DNA of 64,000 bases from Aromatoleum diolicum. GTDB taxonomy: Bacteria; Pseudomonadota; Gammaproteobacteria; Burkholderiales; Rhodocyclaceae. This document shows, in pieces, positions 36,997-47,013 of this stretch. The notes below the pieces were generated by a model. It saw only the letters and a list, made by a program, of their open reading frames with translations, was not told the DNA's origin and searched no databases. How positions within the stretch are numbered: position 1 is the first letter of the stretch; the number at the start of each line of letters is the position of its first letter. A program made the translations under genes and the position numbers. The stretch is from the NCBI RefSeq assembly GCF_012910955.1, contig NZ_WTVQ01000026.1, positions 1 to 64,000 on the forward strand. The letters run 5' to 3'.

Positions 36997-39726
36997 ATGA
37001 TTTCCGGCCTGCTCAAGAAAATTTTCGGTAGTCGCAACGACCGCCTGATCCGCCAATACTCCCAGACCATTCGCGCGATCAATGCGCTGGAGCCGGAAAT
37101 TTCCGTGCTTTCAGACGAGGGACTGCGCGGCAAGACCGTCGAATTCAAGGAGCGCGCCGCGGGCGGCGAGTCTCTCGATAGCCTCCTCCCGGAAGCGTTC
37201 GCCGTGGTGCGCGAAGCGGCCAAGCGCGTGCACAACATGCGCCATTTCGATGTGCAGCTGATCGGCGGCATGGTGCTGCACAATGGCAAGATCTCGGAGA
37301 TGCGCACTGGCGAAGGCAAGACGCTGGTGGCGACGCTGCCGGCCTATCTGAATGCGCTGACGGGCAAGGGCGTGCACGTCATCACGGTGAACGATTACCT
37401 CGCCAGCCGCGACGCGGACTGGATGGGGCGCATCTATGGCTTCCTCGGGCTGACCACCGGCTGCAACCTGTCGCGCATGGCGCACGACGAGAAGCAGGCA
37501 GCCTACGGGGCGGACATCACCTACGGCACCAATAATGAATTCGGCTTCGACTATCTGCGCGACAACATGGTGTATTCGCTCGGCGAGCGGGTTCAGCGTG
37601 GCTTGAACTTCGCCATCGTCGATGAGGTCGATTCGATCCTGATCGACGAGGCGCGTACCCCGCTGATCATCTCCGGCCAGGCCGAAGACCATACCGAGCT
37701 GTATCTGAAGCTCAACCAGGTCGCGCCGATGCTGACGCAACAGGAAGGCGAAGGGGACGACGTCACCAAGCCGGGTGATTTCACGCTGGATCTCAAGGCG
37801 CGCCAGGTGCTGCTCACCGAGCAGGGGCACGAGAACGCCGAGCAGATCCTCACCCGCATGGGGCTGCTGGCCGAAGGGACCAGCCTGTACGATCCGGGCA
37901 ACATCCTGCTCGTACATCACCTGTATGCGGCGCTGCGCGCACATGCACTGTATTTCAAGGATCAGCAATACGTCGTACAGAACAACGAGGTGGTGATCGT
38001 CGACGAATTCACCGGCCGCCTGATGGCCGGGCGGCGCTGGTCGGATGGCCTGCACCAGGCGGTCGAAGCCAAGGAGGGCGTGCGCATCCAAGCGGAGAAC
38101 CAGACGCTGGCGTCGATCACCTTCCAGAATTACTTCCGCATGTACGGCAAGCTCGCCGGCATGACCGGCACCGCGGACACCGAGGCCTTCGAGTTCCACT
38201 CGATCTACGGCCTGGAAACGGTGGTGGTGCCGACCAACCGGCCGATGTTGCGCAAGGACGAGAACGACAAGGTCTACCGCACGGCGAAGGAAAAGTGGGA
38301 TGCGGTGACCGCCGACATCCGTGCGTGCGTCGAGCGCGGCCAACCGGTTCTGGTCGGCACGACCTCGATCGAGATCAACGAATTCCTGTCGGCCGAACTG
38401 AACCGCGTCAAGCTGCCGCACCAGGTGCTGAACGCCAAGCAACACGAGCACGAAGCGGAGATCGTAGCCCAGGCCGGCCGTCCGGGCGTGATCACGATCG
38501 CCACCAACATGGCGGGTCGTGGTACCGACATCGTGCTCGGTGGCAGCATCGAAAGGCAGGTCGCGGCGATTCGCGACGACGAGACGCTCACTGCCGGACA
38601 GCGGGATGAGCGCATCACCGCGATGCGCGACGAGTGGAAGACGGTGCATGAGCGGGTCCTGGCCTCGGGCGGCCTGCACATCATCGGCACCGAGCGTCAC
38701 GAATCGCGCCGCATCGACAACCAGCTGCGCGGACGCGCCGGGCGGCAGGGCGATCCGGGCAGTTCGCGCTTTTATCTGTCGCTCGAAGATCCGCTGATGA
38801 AAATCTTCGCCGGCGAGCGCCTGAACGCGATCATGGTGCGCCTGAAAATGCCCGAGGGCGAGGCGATCGAGCACTCGATGGTGACGCGTTCGCTCGAATC
38901 GGCGCAGCGCAAGGTCGAGCAACGCAACTTCGACATCCGCAAGCAGTTGCTCGAATACGACGACGTTGCAAACGACCAGCGCAAGGTGATCTACCAGCAG
39001 CGCAACGAGCTGCTGGAGAGCGAGGATATTTCCGAGACCATCCATGCCATGCGCCAGGGGGTGCTGCACGATGCGTTCCGCTTGTACGTGCCCGTCGACA
39101 GTGTCGAGGAGCAGTGGGATATCCCCAGCCTCGAAACTGCGCTTGCGGCGGAGTTCCAGTTGCGCCTGCCGGTCGGTGAATGGATCAGGGCCGAGGCGAA
39201 CCTCGACGACGAAGCGATCCTCAAGCGCATCCTGACGGCCGCCGACGAGGCATACGCGGCCAAGACCGCACAGGTGGATGGCGACGCGTGGCACAAATTC
39301 GAGCGCGACGTGATGTTGCAGAGCCTCGATACGCATTGGCGCGAACATCTGGCGGCGCTGGACCATCTGCGCCAGGGAATCCACCTGCGTGGTTACGCAC
39401 AGAAGAATCCCAAGCAGGAGTACAAGCGCGAAGCGTTCGAGTTGTTCGAAGCCCTGCTCGACACGGTGCGCAGCGACGTATCCAAGCTGCTGATGACGGT
39501 CCAGGTTCGCACCGAAGCGCAGCTTGAGGCAGCTGAAGTGCCGCCGGAGCTGGACAACATTCAGTACCACCATGCCGATTACGACGAGGCGCTGGGTGCG
39601 GCAGCCGCGGCGGAGCAGGATGGCGGTGTGGCCGTTGCGAATGTCGGACCGAAGGTGGGGCGCAACGATCCATGCCCCTGCGGTTCCGGCAAGAAGTACA
39701 AGCACTGCCATGGCAGACTGAGTTAA
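36997..39726 (+). CDS. secA: SecA, preprotein translocase ATPase
   Basis: 909 residues. Walker A TGEGKT (104-109), [33 protein letters not shown], the [19 protein letters not shown]-type motif, [13 protein letters not shown] and [17 protein letters not shown] cover both nucleotide domains. The C-terminal zinc-binding tail is [19 protein letters not shown], which binds SecB and lipids. The ATG at 36997 gives the family start [16 protein letters not shown]. It drives Sec export together with the SecDF-YajC genes at 51793-55064. Confidence 0.99.
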   Translation: MISGLLKKIFGSRNDRLIRQYSQTIRAINALEPEISVLSDEGLRGKTVEFKERAAGGESLDSLLPEAFAVVREAAKRVHNMRHFDVQLIGGMVLHNGKISEMRTGEGKTLVATLPAYLNALTGKGVHVITVNDYLASRDADWMGRIYGFLGLTTGCNLSRMAHDEKQAAYGADITYGTNNEFGFDYLRDNMVYSLGERVQRGLNFAIVDEVDSILIDEARTPLIISGQAEDHTELYLKLNQVAPMLTQQEGEGDDVTKPGDFTLDLKARQVLLTEQGHENAEQILTRMGLLAEGTSLYDPGNILLVHHLYAALRAHALYFKDQQYVVQNNEVVIVDEFTGRLMAGRRWSDGLHQAVEAKEGVRIQAENQTLASITFQNYFRMYGKLAGMTGTADTEAFEFHSIYGLETVVVPTNRPMLRKDENDKVYRTAKEKWDAVTADIRACVERGQPVLVGTTSIEINEFLSAELNRVKLPHQVLNAKQHEHEAEIVAQAGRPGVITIATNMAGRGTDIVLGGSIERQVAAIRDDETLTAGQRDERITAMRDEWKTVHERVLASGGLHIIGTERHESRRIDNQLRGRAGRQGDPGSSRFYLSLEDPLMKIFAGERLNAIMVRLKMPEGEAIEHSMVTRSLESAQRKVEQRNFDIRKQLLEYDDVANDQRKVIYQQRNELLESEDISETIHAMRQGVLHDAFRLYVPVDSVEEQWDIPSLETALAAEFQLRLPVGEWIRAEANLDDEAILKRILTAADEAYAAKTAQVDGDAWHKFERDVMLQSLDTHWREHLAALDHLRQGIHLRGYAQKNPKQEYKREAFELFEALLDTVRSDVSKLLMTVQVRTEAQLEAAEVPPELDNIQYHHADYDEALGAAAAAEQDGGVAVANVGPKVGRNDPCPCGSGKKYKHCHGRLS

Positions 39727-39765
39727 GGCGCAATGCGCAGCGAAAAACTCCGCCAGCAAGATGCG

Positions 39766-39787
39766 AACGGCCCCTTGTGGGCCGTTT
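39766..39787 (+). terminator. Weak hairpin after secA
   Basis: AACGGCCC (39766-39773) and GGGCCGTT (39779-39786) form an 8-bp stem with a 5-base loop 40 bp after the secA stop. Only TTT follows, so termination may be partial. It lies in the leader of the HDOD gene. Confidence 0.45.
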
Positions 39788-39814
39788 GCGGGTCTGCATC
39801 AAGGGATTCGGGAT

Positions 39815-41368
39815 ATGGCGAAACCCATTGATCCGGCCGCGCGGCGCGCGCCAGCGGGGTCGGCACTGTTCCCGGAGCTGGAGCTCGGCGTGCCGGGCGA
39901 AGCGCCTGCTCCCGGTACGCGTGAGCCGCGGGCGCTGGGCGAGTGGGTCGCGCATATTCGCGATCAGGAAATGCCCGCATTGGGCGCCACGGTTGCGCTG
40001 ATTCACTCCGTCACCGAAGATGACAAGGCGTCTACCGGTCGTCTGGCGCAGGCGATCCTGCAAGACGCGGCGATGACCGCGAAGGTGCTCAAGCTTGCCA
40101 ACAGCGCGCTGTATAACCCGGCACGACACGGTATCAGCACCATCAGCCGCGCGATCGTGGTGCTGGGCTTCAATGCGGTGGCGGAAATTGCCGTCGCAAT
40201 CCGGGTGATCGATGCATTGCTCGCGGGTGGCGTGCGTCAGCGCGTGGTGACTGAAATGGCGCGAGGTTTCCACGCTGCGGTGCAGGCACGCTCGCTGTCG
40301 GTGATGCGACACGATGGACGCAGCGAAGAAGTGTTCATCGCTGCGCTGCTGTCACGCGTCGGCGAAATGGCGTTCTGGTGCTTTGGCGGCACGCAGGCTC
40401 AGCGTCTCGATGCGGAACTGAATGCCGGCGGGCAGACTGCCGAAGAAGCACAGATGAGTGTGCTGGGCTTCCGCTTGCGGCAATTGTCGCTGGGCCTCGC
40501 ACGCGAGTGGAAGCTTGGCCCATTGCTTCAGTCGGTGCTCGAGGGCAGCAGTCGCGTGGCGCCGACCGAGCAGGCGATCCTGTATGGCCAGCGACTTGCT
40601 GCAGAAGCCGAAAATGGCTGGGATGCCCCCGGTACCTGCAAGTTGATCGGCGAACTGGCTACCTTTGTCGGGGTGTCACCGGAAGCGCTGCGTGAGGATC
40701 TGGCCGCCAACAGTGTCGAAGCTGCACGTATTGCCGGCTATTTCGGTGGCGCGGAAGCCGGGCGTCAAATTCCGCTGGCCGGGCCGGCAGCCGAGTTGGA
40801 CGTCGAGGAGGTGGAGCCCGTCCTCGTGGAGGACTTGCTCGAGCCGGACCCGCAACTGCAGCTCAAGATCCTGCGTGAAATTTCCGGGCGCATCGCAGCC
40901 GGGGCCAATCTCAATGAAATCCTGCAACTGGTGCTCGAAGGCATCTACCGTGGCGTCGGTTTCGACCGGGTGCTGTTCGGGTTGCTGTCGCAGAACCGCC
41001 TGCAACTGATCGGCAAGACTGCGCTGGGGACGGGCGCCGAGGCGCTACGCCAGCGCTTCATCTTTTCGCTCGATCAGACTCCCGGTGATCTGTTCAACGA
41101 GTTTTTCCGCCATCCGCGCGCGCTGCGTTTCGAGCCGGGGCGCAATCCACCCGGGTTGCGCATCGATCGTCTGCAATTGGTTACCAACGCGAGCCTTGCG
41201 TGCGTTGCCCCCATCCTGGTGCAGGGGCGGCCGATCGGCCTTTTCTATGCGGATCGGCTCAACCCCGCGCGTGGCATCGATGACGAGACTTTCGAGGCTT
41301 TCCAGTTGTTTGCCCAGCAGGTATCGCTGGCGGTGACCGCCGCTTCGTCATCCCGCCGCAGTCAGTGA
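39815..41368 (+). CDS. HDOD-GAF domain protein, probable signalling or regulatory protein
   Basis: 517 residues, cytosolic. The HDOD domain spans about 45-260 (LGEWVAHIRDQEMPALGATV, AMTAKVLKLANSALYN, ISTISRAIVVLGFNAV, then ALLSRVGEMAFWCFGG). A linker rich in acidic residues (DVEEVEPVLVEDLLEPD) leads to a GAF domain, about 350-510 (QLQLKILREISGRIAAGANLNEILQLVLEGIYR in part, VAPILVQGRPIGLFYADR). HDOD proteins are catalytically inactive HD-fold regulators often linked to c-di-GMP or two-component signalling. No output domain is attached. An upstream start is disfavoured because it lies in the post-secA hairpin. Confidence 0.85.
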   Translation: MAKPIDPAARRAPAGSALFPELELGVPGEAPAPGTREPRALGEWVAHIRDQEMPALGATVALIHSVTEDDKASTGRLAQAILQDAAMTAKVLKLANSALYNPARHGISTISRAIVVLGFNAVAEIAVAIRVIDALLAGGVRQRVVTEMARGFHAAVQARSLSVMRHDGRSEEVFIAALLSRVGEMAFWCFGGTQAQRLDAELNAGGQTAEEAQMSVLGFRLRQLSLGLAREWKLGPLLQSVLEGSSRVAPTEQAILYGQRLAAEAENGWDAPGTCKLIGELATFVGVSPEALREDLAANSVEAARIAGYFGGAEAGRQIPLAGPAAELDVEEVEPVLVEDLLEPDPQLQLKILREISGRIAAGANLNEILQLVLEGIYRGVGFDRVLFGLLSQNRLQLIGKTALGTGAEALRQRFIFSLDQTPGDLFNEFFRHPRALRFEPGRNPPGLRIDRLQLVTNASLACVAPILVQGRPIGLFYADRLNPARGIDDETFEAFQLFAQQVSLAVTAASSSRRSQ

Positions 41369-41461
41369 GCCGGGGCGCTTGCGCGCACTCGAATCGAATA
41401 CCCCGCTCAACGAACCCTAGATGGCCCGCGTGGCCCTTACCCTGTCTAATGGAGAACTGCC

Positions 41462-42700
41462 ATGTCCGTTAATCTCTCCACCCCGCAGCCCTCGGCGCTG
41501 AATCCGGTTCCCGGCGTGCGCCTGGGCGTTGCCGAAGCGGCAATCCGCAAACTCAACCGGCGCGACCTCACGCTGATCGAAGTGGCGCCGGGCAGCCGCG
41601 TGTCAGGAGTATTCACGCTCAATCGCTTCTGCGCGGCACCGGTGCAAGTGTGCAAACAGCATTTGCCGGGCGGCGATATCCGCGCGCTGGTGATCAACAC
41701 CGGCGTTGCGAATGCCGGCACGGGGCAGGACGGGCTCGAAAACGCCAATACGACGTGCGCTGCAGTGGCGCGTCTGCTGGGTATTGACCCCGCGCAAGTC
41801 CTGCCGTTCTCGACCGGGGTGATCCTCGAGCCGCTGCCGGTCGAGCGCCTCGTTGCCGGTTTGCCGGCCGCCCACGCGAATCTGCGTGCCGATGGCTGGT
41901 TCGACGCGGCTCACGCGATCATGACGACCGATACGCTGGCGAAGGCGGTGTCGCGCCAGGTCGAGATTGGCGGACGCATGATTACGCTGACCGGCATCAG
42001 CAAGGGGGCCGGCATGATCAAGCCGAACATGGCGACGATGCTCGGTTTCCTCGCGTGCGATGCCGCGATTGTCCAGCCGCTGCTCGATTCGCTGGCGAAG
42101 GAGGCCGCAGACCTGTCATTCAACAGCATCACCATCGACGGCGACACTTCGACCAACGACTCCTTTATTGTCATCGCGACGGGCCAGGCCGGCAACGCCG
42201 AGATCAATGATCCGCAAAGTGCCGATTACCGGACGCTGCGCGATGCAGTGGTCGACGTTTCGATCCGCCTGGCGCAGGCCATTGTGCGTGATGGCGAGGG
42301 GGCGACGAAGTTCATGACCATCGCCGTCGAGGGGGGGGCGGATCGCAGCGAGTGCCGCAAGGTTGGCTACGCAATCGGTCAGTCGCCGCTGGTGAAGACG
42401 GCATTTTTCGCGTCGGACCCCAACCTCGGCCGCATCCTGGCCGCGATCGGTTACGCCGGCATCGACGACCTCGATGTCGGCCGCCTGCGCGTGTGGCTGG
42501 GCAGCGCGAGCGAGGAGGTGATGGTCGCCGAGCATGGCGGTCGTGCCGCGAGCTACAGCGAGGAGGATGGGGCACGGGTGATGCAGGAAGCGGAAATCAC
42601 CGTGCGCGTCGACCTCGGCCGCGGCGAGGCGCAGGCCACGGTGTGGACCTGCGATTTTTCCTACGACTATGTGAAAATCAACGCCGACTACCGCAGCTAA
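41462..42700 (+). CDS. argJ: ArgJ, glutamate N-acetyltransferase / amino-acid acetyltransferase
   Basis: 412 residues. Autoprocessed Ntn-type enzyme: the cleavage motif is [13 protein letters not shown], with the Thr nucleophile of ATMLG becoming the beta-chain N-terminus. [15 protein letters not shown] forms the oxyanion-hole region and DGDTSTNDS and [12 protein letters not shown] are conserved. It transfers acetyl from N-acetylornithine to glutamate in arginine synthesis, and may also use acetyl-CoA. Good Shine-Dalgarno (ggag). A G8 tract lies in the coding sequence at 42331-42338. Confidence 0.98.
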   Translation: MSVNLSTPQPSALNPVPGVRLGVAEAAIRKLNRRDLTLIEVAPGSRVSGVFTLNRFCAAPVQVCKQHLPGGDIRALVINTGVANAGTGQDGLENANTTCAAVARLLGIDPAQVLPFSTGVILEPLPVERLVAGLPAAHANLRADGWFDAAHAIMTTDTLAKAVSRQVEIGGRMITLTGISKGAGMIKPNMATMLGFLACDAAIVQPLLDSLAKEAADLSFNSITIDGDTSTNDSFIVIATGQAGNAEINDPQSADYRTLRDAVVDVSIRLAQAIVRDGEGATKFMTIAVEGGADRSECRKVGYAIGQSPLVKTAFFASDPNLGRILAAIGYAGIDDLDVGRLRVWLGSASEEVMVAEHGGRAASYSEEDGARVMQEAEITVRVDLGRGEAQATVWTCDFSYDYVKINADYRS

Positions 42701-42732
42701 GCGACCGGAGTCATCCGATGTCGTTCTGAATG

Positions 42733-42765
42733 ACCCGGTAAATCAATGATTTACTGGGTTTTTTT
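42733..42765 (+). terminator. Rho-independent terminator of argJ
   Basis: ACCCGGTAAATCA and TGATTTACTGGGT (42733-42759) form a near-perfect stem with one G-T pair, followed by T7 (42759-42765). It sits 32 bp after argJ and before the convergent ABC transporter operon. Confidence 0.93.
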
Positions 42766-42799
42766 GTGCCTGTAGGGGGCTGTTCGGCGTCCGCGCCGC

Positions 42800-43564
42800 T
42801 TACAACACGTTCTCCAGAAACGCGCGAGTCCTCGGGTGCTCAGGGGTGGCAAAGAATTCCGCAGCCGGGCGTGCCTCGATGATTTCACCGTGGTCCATGA
42901 AGACCACGCGGCTCGCCACCTCGCGTGCGAAGGCCATCTCGTGCGTCACGACCAGCATCGTCATGTGCTCGTCCGCGAGTTGACGCATGGTGCGCAGCAC
43001 TTCTCCGGTGAGTTCGGGGTCAAGTGCCGAGGTGGGTTCGTCGAACAACATGATGTCCGGCTCCATCGCCAGTGCCCGGGCGATCGCGACACGCTGCTTC
43101 TGCCCGCCGGACAGCCGTGACGGGTAACTGTCACGTTTCTCCAGCAGTCCGACCTTGCGAAGCAGTTCTTCCGCTTTCGGAATGATCGCCTCGCGCCGCA
43201 TGCCTTTGACGGTGATGGGCGCTTCGATGATGTTCTGCAACACCGTCAGGTGCGGAAACAGGTTGAATTGCTGGAATACCATGCCCATTTTGCGGCAGAT
43301 GCGGCGCACCTCGGCGTCGGGTACGTAGTGGCAGGCACCTTCGGCGCTGGTGGTTACCATCGTCTCGCCTTCGATGTCGATGCGGCCCTGATCGATGGTT
43401 TCCAGGTGATTGAGGCAACGCAGGAAGGTGCTCTTACCCGAGCCCGAGGGGCCGATGACGGCGATCACCTCGCCCTTGCGCATCTGCAGGGATACGCCCT
43501 TGAGCACCGCCACCGCACCGAAGCGCTTGTGGATGTTTTCGGCGTGGATCATCGGATCATTCAT
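42800..43564 (-). CDS. Polar amino-acid ABC transporter, ATP-binding protein
   Basis: 254 residues, GlnQ/HisP family. Walker A GPSGSGKST (38-46), Q-loop VFQQFNLFPHLTV, signature LSGGQKQRVAIARAL, Walker B IMLFDEPTSALDP, and H-loop VVTHEM. It energises uptake with the permease and binding protein encoded upstream on the same strand. The ATG at 43564 overlaps the permease stop by 8 bases; an alternative Met four codons upstream exists. The substrate is a polar or acidic amino acid by family, not resolved. Confidence 0.95.
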   Translation of the reverse strand: MNDPMIHAENIHKRFGAVAVLKGVSLQMRKGEVIAVIGPSGSGKSTFLRCLNHLETIDQGRIDIEGETMVTTSAEGACHYVPDAEVRRICRKMGMVFQQFNLFPHLTVLQNIIEAPITVKGMRREAIIPKAEELLRKVGLLEKRDSYPSRLSGGQKQRVAIARALAMEPDIMLFDEPTSALDPELTGEVLRTMRQLADEHMTMLVVTHEMAFAREVASRVVFMDHGEIIEARPAAEFFATPEHPRTRAFLENVL

Positions 43565-44210
43565 CGTAGACGGCATACCGTTTCTCCAGACGCTGGAAGC
43601 CCCAGGTCAGTATCAAGGTCATGGCCAGGTAGAAGGCGGCGGCGACTACGAAAGGCGTGATGGTGAAGTCGCGCTGGACGATGCTGCGTGCGGCGCGCAA
43701 CAGGTCGTTGAGAGCGAGCACATAGATCAGGGAGGTGTCCTTGACCAGCGTGATGGTTTCGTTGCTCGTTGGCGGCAGGATGCGTTTGATGACCTGCGGT
43801 AGCACGATGCGGCGCATGGTTTGCGCGTAGGAGAGGCCGAGTACTCTGGCGCCTTCGTACTGTCCGCGGTCGATGGACTGAATGCCGGCGCGGAAGATTT
43901 CAGCAAAATAGGCCGCGTAGTTGAGTGCGAAGGCCACCACTGCCGCAGGGAAATCCGGCAGCTTGATACCGATGATCGGCACGAAGGGCAGGGCGAAATA
44001 GATGAACAGCAGCTGCAGCATCAGCGGTGTGCCGCGCATCAGCCAGATGTAGCCATTGACCAGGCCGGCGATCACGCGGAAACGCGAAATGCGCAGCAAG
44101 GCAAGGCACAGCCCGAGCGGAACGGATAGCGCGATGGTCACGAAGAACATCTTCAGCGTGACCGTCGTTCCCTCCAGTAGTGGGCCGAGAATGTCGATTA
44201 CATAATTCAT
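43557..44210 (-). CDS. Polar amino-acid ABC transporter, permease
   Basis: 217 residues with about five transmembrane helices, HisM/GlnP type. The EAA loop reads YEGARVLGLSYAQTMRRIVLPQVIKRILPP, here quoted in two pieces: EGARVLGLSYAQTMRRI and VLPQVIKRILPP. RGTPLMLQL near residue 60 is the conserved family segment. Only one permease gene is present, so a homodimer is expected. It is 111 bp downstream of the binding-protein gene, separated by a stable hairpin. Confidence 0.95.
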   Translation of the reverse strand: MNYVIDILGPLLEGTTVTLKMFFVTIALSVPLGLCLALLRISRFRVIAGLVNGYIWLMRGTPLMLQLLFIYFALPFVPIIGIKLPDFPAAVVAFALNYAAYFAEIFRAGIQSIDRGQYEGARVLGLSYAQTMRRIVLPQVIKRILPPTSNETITLVKDTSLIYVLALNDLLRAARSIVQRDFTITPFVVAAAFYLAMTLILTWGFQRLEKRYAVYDE

Positions 44211-44280
44211 GCGACCTGCCTCACAACCGGCGGCGGCTAGCTGCCGGCCGATCCGGCTGGAACAAGATGTTCAGTGAAAG

Positions 44281-44303
44281 CGCCGGCGACGCGTCGCCCG
44301 GCG
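44281..44303 (-). other. Intercistronic hairpin between binding-protein and permease genes
   Basis: This 23-mer folds on itself: the 14-bp palindrome GGCGACGCGTCGCC is extended by CGCC/GGCG with one bulged C. On the transcript it lies just after the binding-protein stop and is followed by CTTT. Such hairpins in periplasmic transport operons protect the upstream message and lower downstream expression; that role here is inferred. Confidence 0.5.
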
Positions 44304-44321
44304 GGTGACGGGGGGCAGGTC

Positions 44322-45131
44322 TTACTTGACGATATCCTTGCCGAACCACTGTGTGGAGATGCGGGCGGCGGTGCCGTCCTGCTTCATCTCGTCCATGGCT
44401 TTTTGCAGCCTGGCGAGAAGTTCGGTGTCGTCCTTGCGCGTGCCGACACCGTATTCTTCGGTGCCGAAATTTTCGTCCAGCACAAGGTACTCGCCGGGCT
44501 TCTTGGCCGTGTAGTAGCGACCGACCACCTCATCGACCACCAGGGCGTCGAGCCGGCCCGTTGTCAGGTCCATCAGCGCGGTGACGTTGTCAGCGAACTT
44601 CTTCAGTTCCTTGATCGACTTTGCCGCCGCATCCTTTTGCACGGCATCAACGGCACTGCTGCCGTCCTGCACGCCAACGACCTTGCCGGCGAGATCGGCC
44701 TTGGTCTTGATCGGCGAGCTGGCGACGACCACGACGATCTGGCGATTTTCCATGTAGGGCGCGGTGAAGCCGATGTTCTGCTTGCGCTCTTCGGTAATCG
44801 TCAGGCCGTTCCACAGCGCATCCACGCGCTTGCCGTTCAGTTCGGCTTCCTTGGCGCTCCAGTCGATCGGCTTGAATTCCACTTCGGCGCCCAGACGCTT
44901 GGCGGCTTCCCTGGCGAGGTCGATATCGAACCCGACGAGCTGGTTCTGCGCGTCGCGGAAACCCATCTGCGGGAAGTTGTCGTCCAGGCCAACGACGATC
45001 TTGCTCGCCACCCCGACGGGTGCGGGTGTGGCTTCGGGTTTGGCAGGCTGGGCGCTGTCGTTCTTTCCGCAACCCGACAGCAGTGCGCCCGCCGTCAAGG
45101 ACATCATCAGTATCGTCGTCAGTTTTTTCAT
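44322..45131 (-). CDS. Polar amino-acid ABC transporter, lipoprotein substrate-binding protein
   Basis: 269 residues, SBP family 3. Lipoprotein signal MKKLTTILMMSLTAGALLSG with lipid-modified Cys21; VVGLDDNFPQMGFRDAQNQL, GFDIDLAREAAKRLGAE, NGLTITEERKQNIGFTAPYM and VGVQDGSSAVDAV are hallmark segments of the family. The start at 45131 gives a proper signal peptide; longer readings do not. It begins the transporter operon and is divergent from the sirtuin gene across 181 bp. Ligand unknown, probably a polar amino acid. Confidence 0.94.
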   Translation of the reverse strand: MKKLTTILMMSLTAGALLSGCGKNDSAQPAKPEATPAPVGVASKIVVGLDDNFPQMGFRDAQNQLVGFDIDLAREAAKRLGAEVEFKPIDWSAKEAELNGKRVDALWNGLTITEERKQNIGFTAPYMENRQIVVVVASSPIKTKADLAGKVVGVQDGSSAVDAVQKDAAAKSIKELKKFADNVTALMDLTTGRLDALVVDEVVGRYYTAKKPGEYLVLDENFGTEEYGVGTRKDDTELLARLQKAMDEMKQDGTAARISTQWFGKDIVK

Positions 45132-45312
45132 GTCAGTAGTCGCCGGTATATGGCTAAATGGATCGAAAACCGCATTCCAGAACCTGTTTGGTCGTGGATG
45201 CAGCAACGCGGGCGTGATTGTCACCTCGAACATCCTGGCGGGCAACCCGAAGTGCGTTGCGTGTTCCGACTCCAGCGCGGTGCGGGTTGCGAAGCTTGGC
45301 AGAGGAAATATC

Positions 45313-46170
45313 GTGAGTCAGATCCCGGGCAGTCTCGATTCATCCGAACAGTTCGCGCGCTGCGCCAGGCTCATTGGCGCCGCGGACGGGTTGCTGATCA
45401 CCGCTGGCGCGGGGCTGGGCGTGGATTCCGGACTGCCCGACTTTCGCGGCAGTGAAGGCATGTGGCGAGCGTATCCGGCGCTCGGGCAGGCGCGCATGCA
45501 CTTCCAGGACATTGCGAACCCGTCCGCATTTGTGCGCAATCCCCGCCTGGCCTGGGGCTTTTACGGCCACAGGCTGAAGATGTACCGCGAAACCGAACCC
45601 GGGCCGGCATTTCGGGTATTGCAGGAAATCGCACGCCACCTGCCCGAAGCTGCGTTCGTCTTCACCAGCAATGTCGACGGTCACTTCCAGAAGGCAGGTT
45701 TCGACCCGCTGCGGGTGTGCGAGTGCCACGGGTCGATTCATTACCTGCAATGCGCCGACGGCTGCATGAATGACGTCTGGTCTGCGGATAAATTTTCGCC
45801 TGAGATCGACGAGGACTCTTGCCTGCTCATCGGTGATTTGCCGGGCTGTCCGTGGTGCAAGCGGCTGGCGCGACCGAACATTCTGATGTTTGGTGACTGG
45901 GGGTGGATCGACGCACGTACGCGTGAGCAACGTTCACGGCTGGACGTTTGGCGTGCCAAGGTGGATCGCCTGCTCGTGCTCGAGATCGGGGCCGGAACCG
46001 GCGTTCCGACAGTGCGGTTGTTCGGCGAGTCCCAGGGGTGTCCGATCATCCGTATCAATACTAGCGAGGCGAAAACCGCTGCCGATTTCGGGATATCCCT
46101 GCGGATGTCCGCGACCGAAGCGATGCACGGCATTGCTGCGGCGCTGCGGGATACGGGTTTTCTGGAGTGA
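45313..46170 (+). CDS. SIR2-family NAD-dependent deacylase, divergent subfamily
   Basis: 285 residues from a GTG preceded by agaggaaa. The Rossmann NAD loop is TAGAGLGVDSGLPDFRG, a variant of GAGxSxxSGIPDFR. TSNVDGHFQKAGF replaces the usual TQNxDxLHxxAG, and ECHGSIHYLQC carries the catalytic His. Zinc-type cysteines occur as CADGC and, 60 residues later, CPWC. GAGTGVPTVR replaces the canonical GTS.xVxP. This variant set defines a proteobacterial subgroup as I recall it. Expected to deacylate lysines using NAD; ADP-ribosyl chemistry is an alternative. No obvious substrate gene is linked. Confidence 0.85.
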   Translation: MSQIPGSLDSSEQFARCARLIGAADGLLITAGAGLGVDSGLPDFRGSEGMWRAYPALGQARMHFQDIANPSAFVRNPRLAWGFYGHRLKMYRETEPGPAFRVLQEIARHLPEAAFVFTSNVDGHFQKAGFDPLRVCECHGSIHYLQCADGCMNDVWSADKFSPEIDEDSCLLIGDLPGCPWCKRLARPNILMFGDWGWIDARTREQRSRLDVWRAKVDRLLVLEIGAGTGVPTVRLFGESQGCPIIRINTSEAKTAADFGISLRMSATEAMHGIAAALRDTGFLE

Positions 46171-46313
46171 TCGTAGCGGCTCGCGACTGTCCTGCGGTTT
46201 CTCGCGCGAGCGTCGATTGTCCGAGCTGAATGGCGCAGCAAAGGTGCTGCCCCAAACGGCGTATTTGGCGGCGTACGGGAATCGCAGCGATGTGTGTTCC
46301 TGCTGCCGAGTCT

Positions 46314-46931
46314 TCAGGGGCCTGTGTTGTGCGCGAGGGCAACCGCCACCAGTTCGGCTACCGAGCGGGTGCCGGACTTCTGCATGATGTTCGCGCGATG
46401 AGTTTCGACCGTACGTTCGCTGATCCCGAGCTCGCTCGCGATGGTCTTATTGCGTCTTCCCGCGACAATGCCGTCGAGCACCTCGCGCTCGCGGGGCGTC
46501 AGTGTACGCAGCCATGCCGCATTAGCCGCGCACCCGCCCGCGGCTCGCCCCGAGAACGTCCTCAGTGCATCCTGGGCGCGCTCGATGAGATGCTGGATAT
46601 CGAACGGTTTTTCGAGAAAATCGAAGGCGCCGAGCCGCATCGCGCTCACCGCAGTCGGCACGTCGGCAAACCCCGTAAGGAAGATTACCGGCACCTGCGG
46701 GTGTGCCGCGCGCAACCAATCGTGGACTTCGCATCCAGTAACTCGCGGCATGCACAGATCCAGCAGTACACACGTCGCCCCGACGGGCCGCCACGTTTGC
46801 ATGAAGCGTTCCCCGCATGGAAACGCGTCGGCATTCACGCCCACACTGGTAAACACTTCAACTAGAAAACGGCGTACCTGCTCGTCGTCGTCAACAATAC
46901 AAACCGATCCACTCGGGGTTGTTGTATGCAT
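46314..46931 (-). CDS. FixJ/NarL-type response regulator
   Basis: 205 residues. Receiver domain with acidic pocket DDD (14-16), phospho-acceptor Asp58 in VLLDLCMPR, Thr in VIFLTGFAD and Lys in FLEKPFD. A LuxR-type helix-turn-helix (LTPREREVLDGIVAGRRNKTIASELGI in part, SERTVETHRANIMQKSG) follows at about 143-186. FixJ-type regulators are transcription activators. It is divergent from the histidine kinase at 47103, which is its probable partner. Confidence 0.93.
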   Translation of the reverse strand: MHTTTPSGSVCIVDDDEQVRRFLVEVFTSVGVNADAFPCGERFMQTWRPVGATCVLLDLCMPRVTGCEVHDWLRAAHPQVPVIFLTGFADVPTAVSAMRLGAFDFLEKPFDIQHLIERAQDALRTFSGRAAGGCAANAAWLRTLTPREREVLDGIVAGRRNKTIASELGISERTVETHRANIMQKSGTRSVAELVAVALAHNTGP

Positions 46932-46948
46932 GCGTGATCAGTTCGGTA

Positions 46949-46954
46949 AATTAT
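46949..46954 (-). promoter_or_regulatory. -10 box of the response-regulator gene
   Basis: Read on the minus strand this is a perfect TATAAT, 18 bp upstream of the response-regulator ATG. The spacing to the start codon is short, so the leader would be only ~10 nt. Confidence 0.4.
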
Positions 46955-47013
46955 AAGAAATTGTAACGGCTATCCATGGAGATGCGCGGACGCTTCGGCT
47001 CCCCGGCATGGTA

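Noticed and set aside
37111-39759. 882-codon open frame antisense to secA
   Set aside because: High-GC third-position bias leaves the antisense frame open; the translation is low-complexity His/Arg/Val-rich with no family motif, while secA on the other strand is unambiguous.
44274-45455. 393-codon plus-strand open frame over the substrate-binding protein gene
   Set aside because: Antisense to a well-supported lipoprotein gene and overlaps the sirtuin start in another frame.
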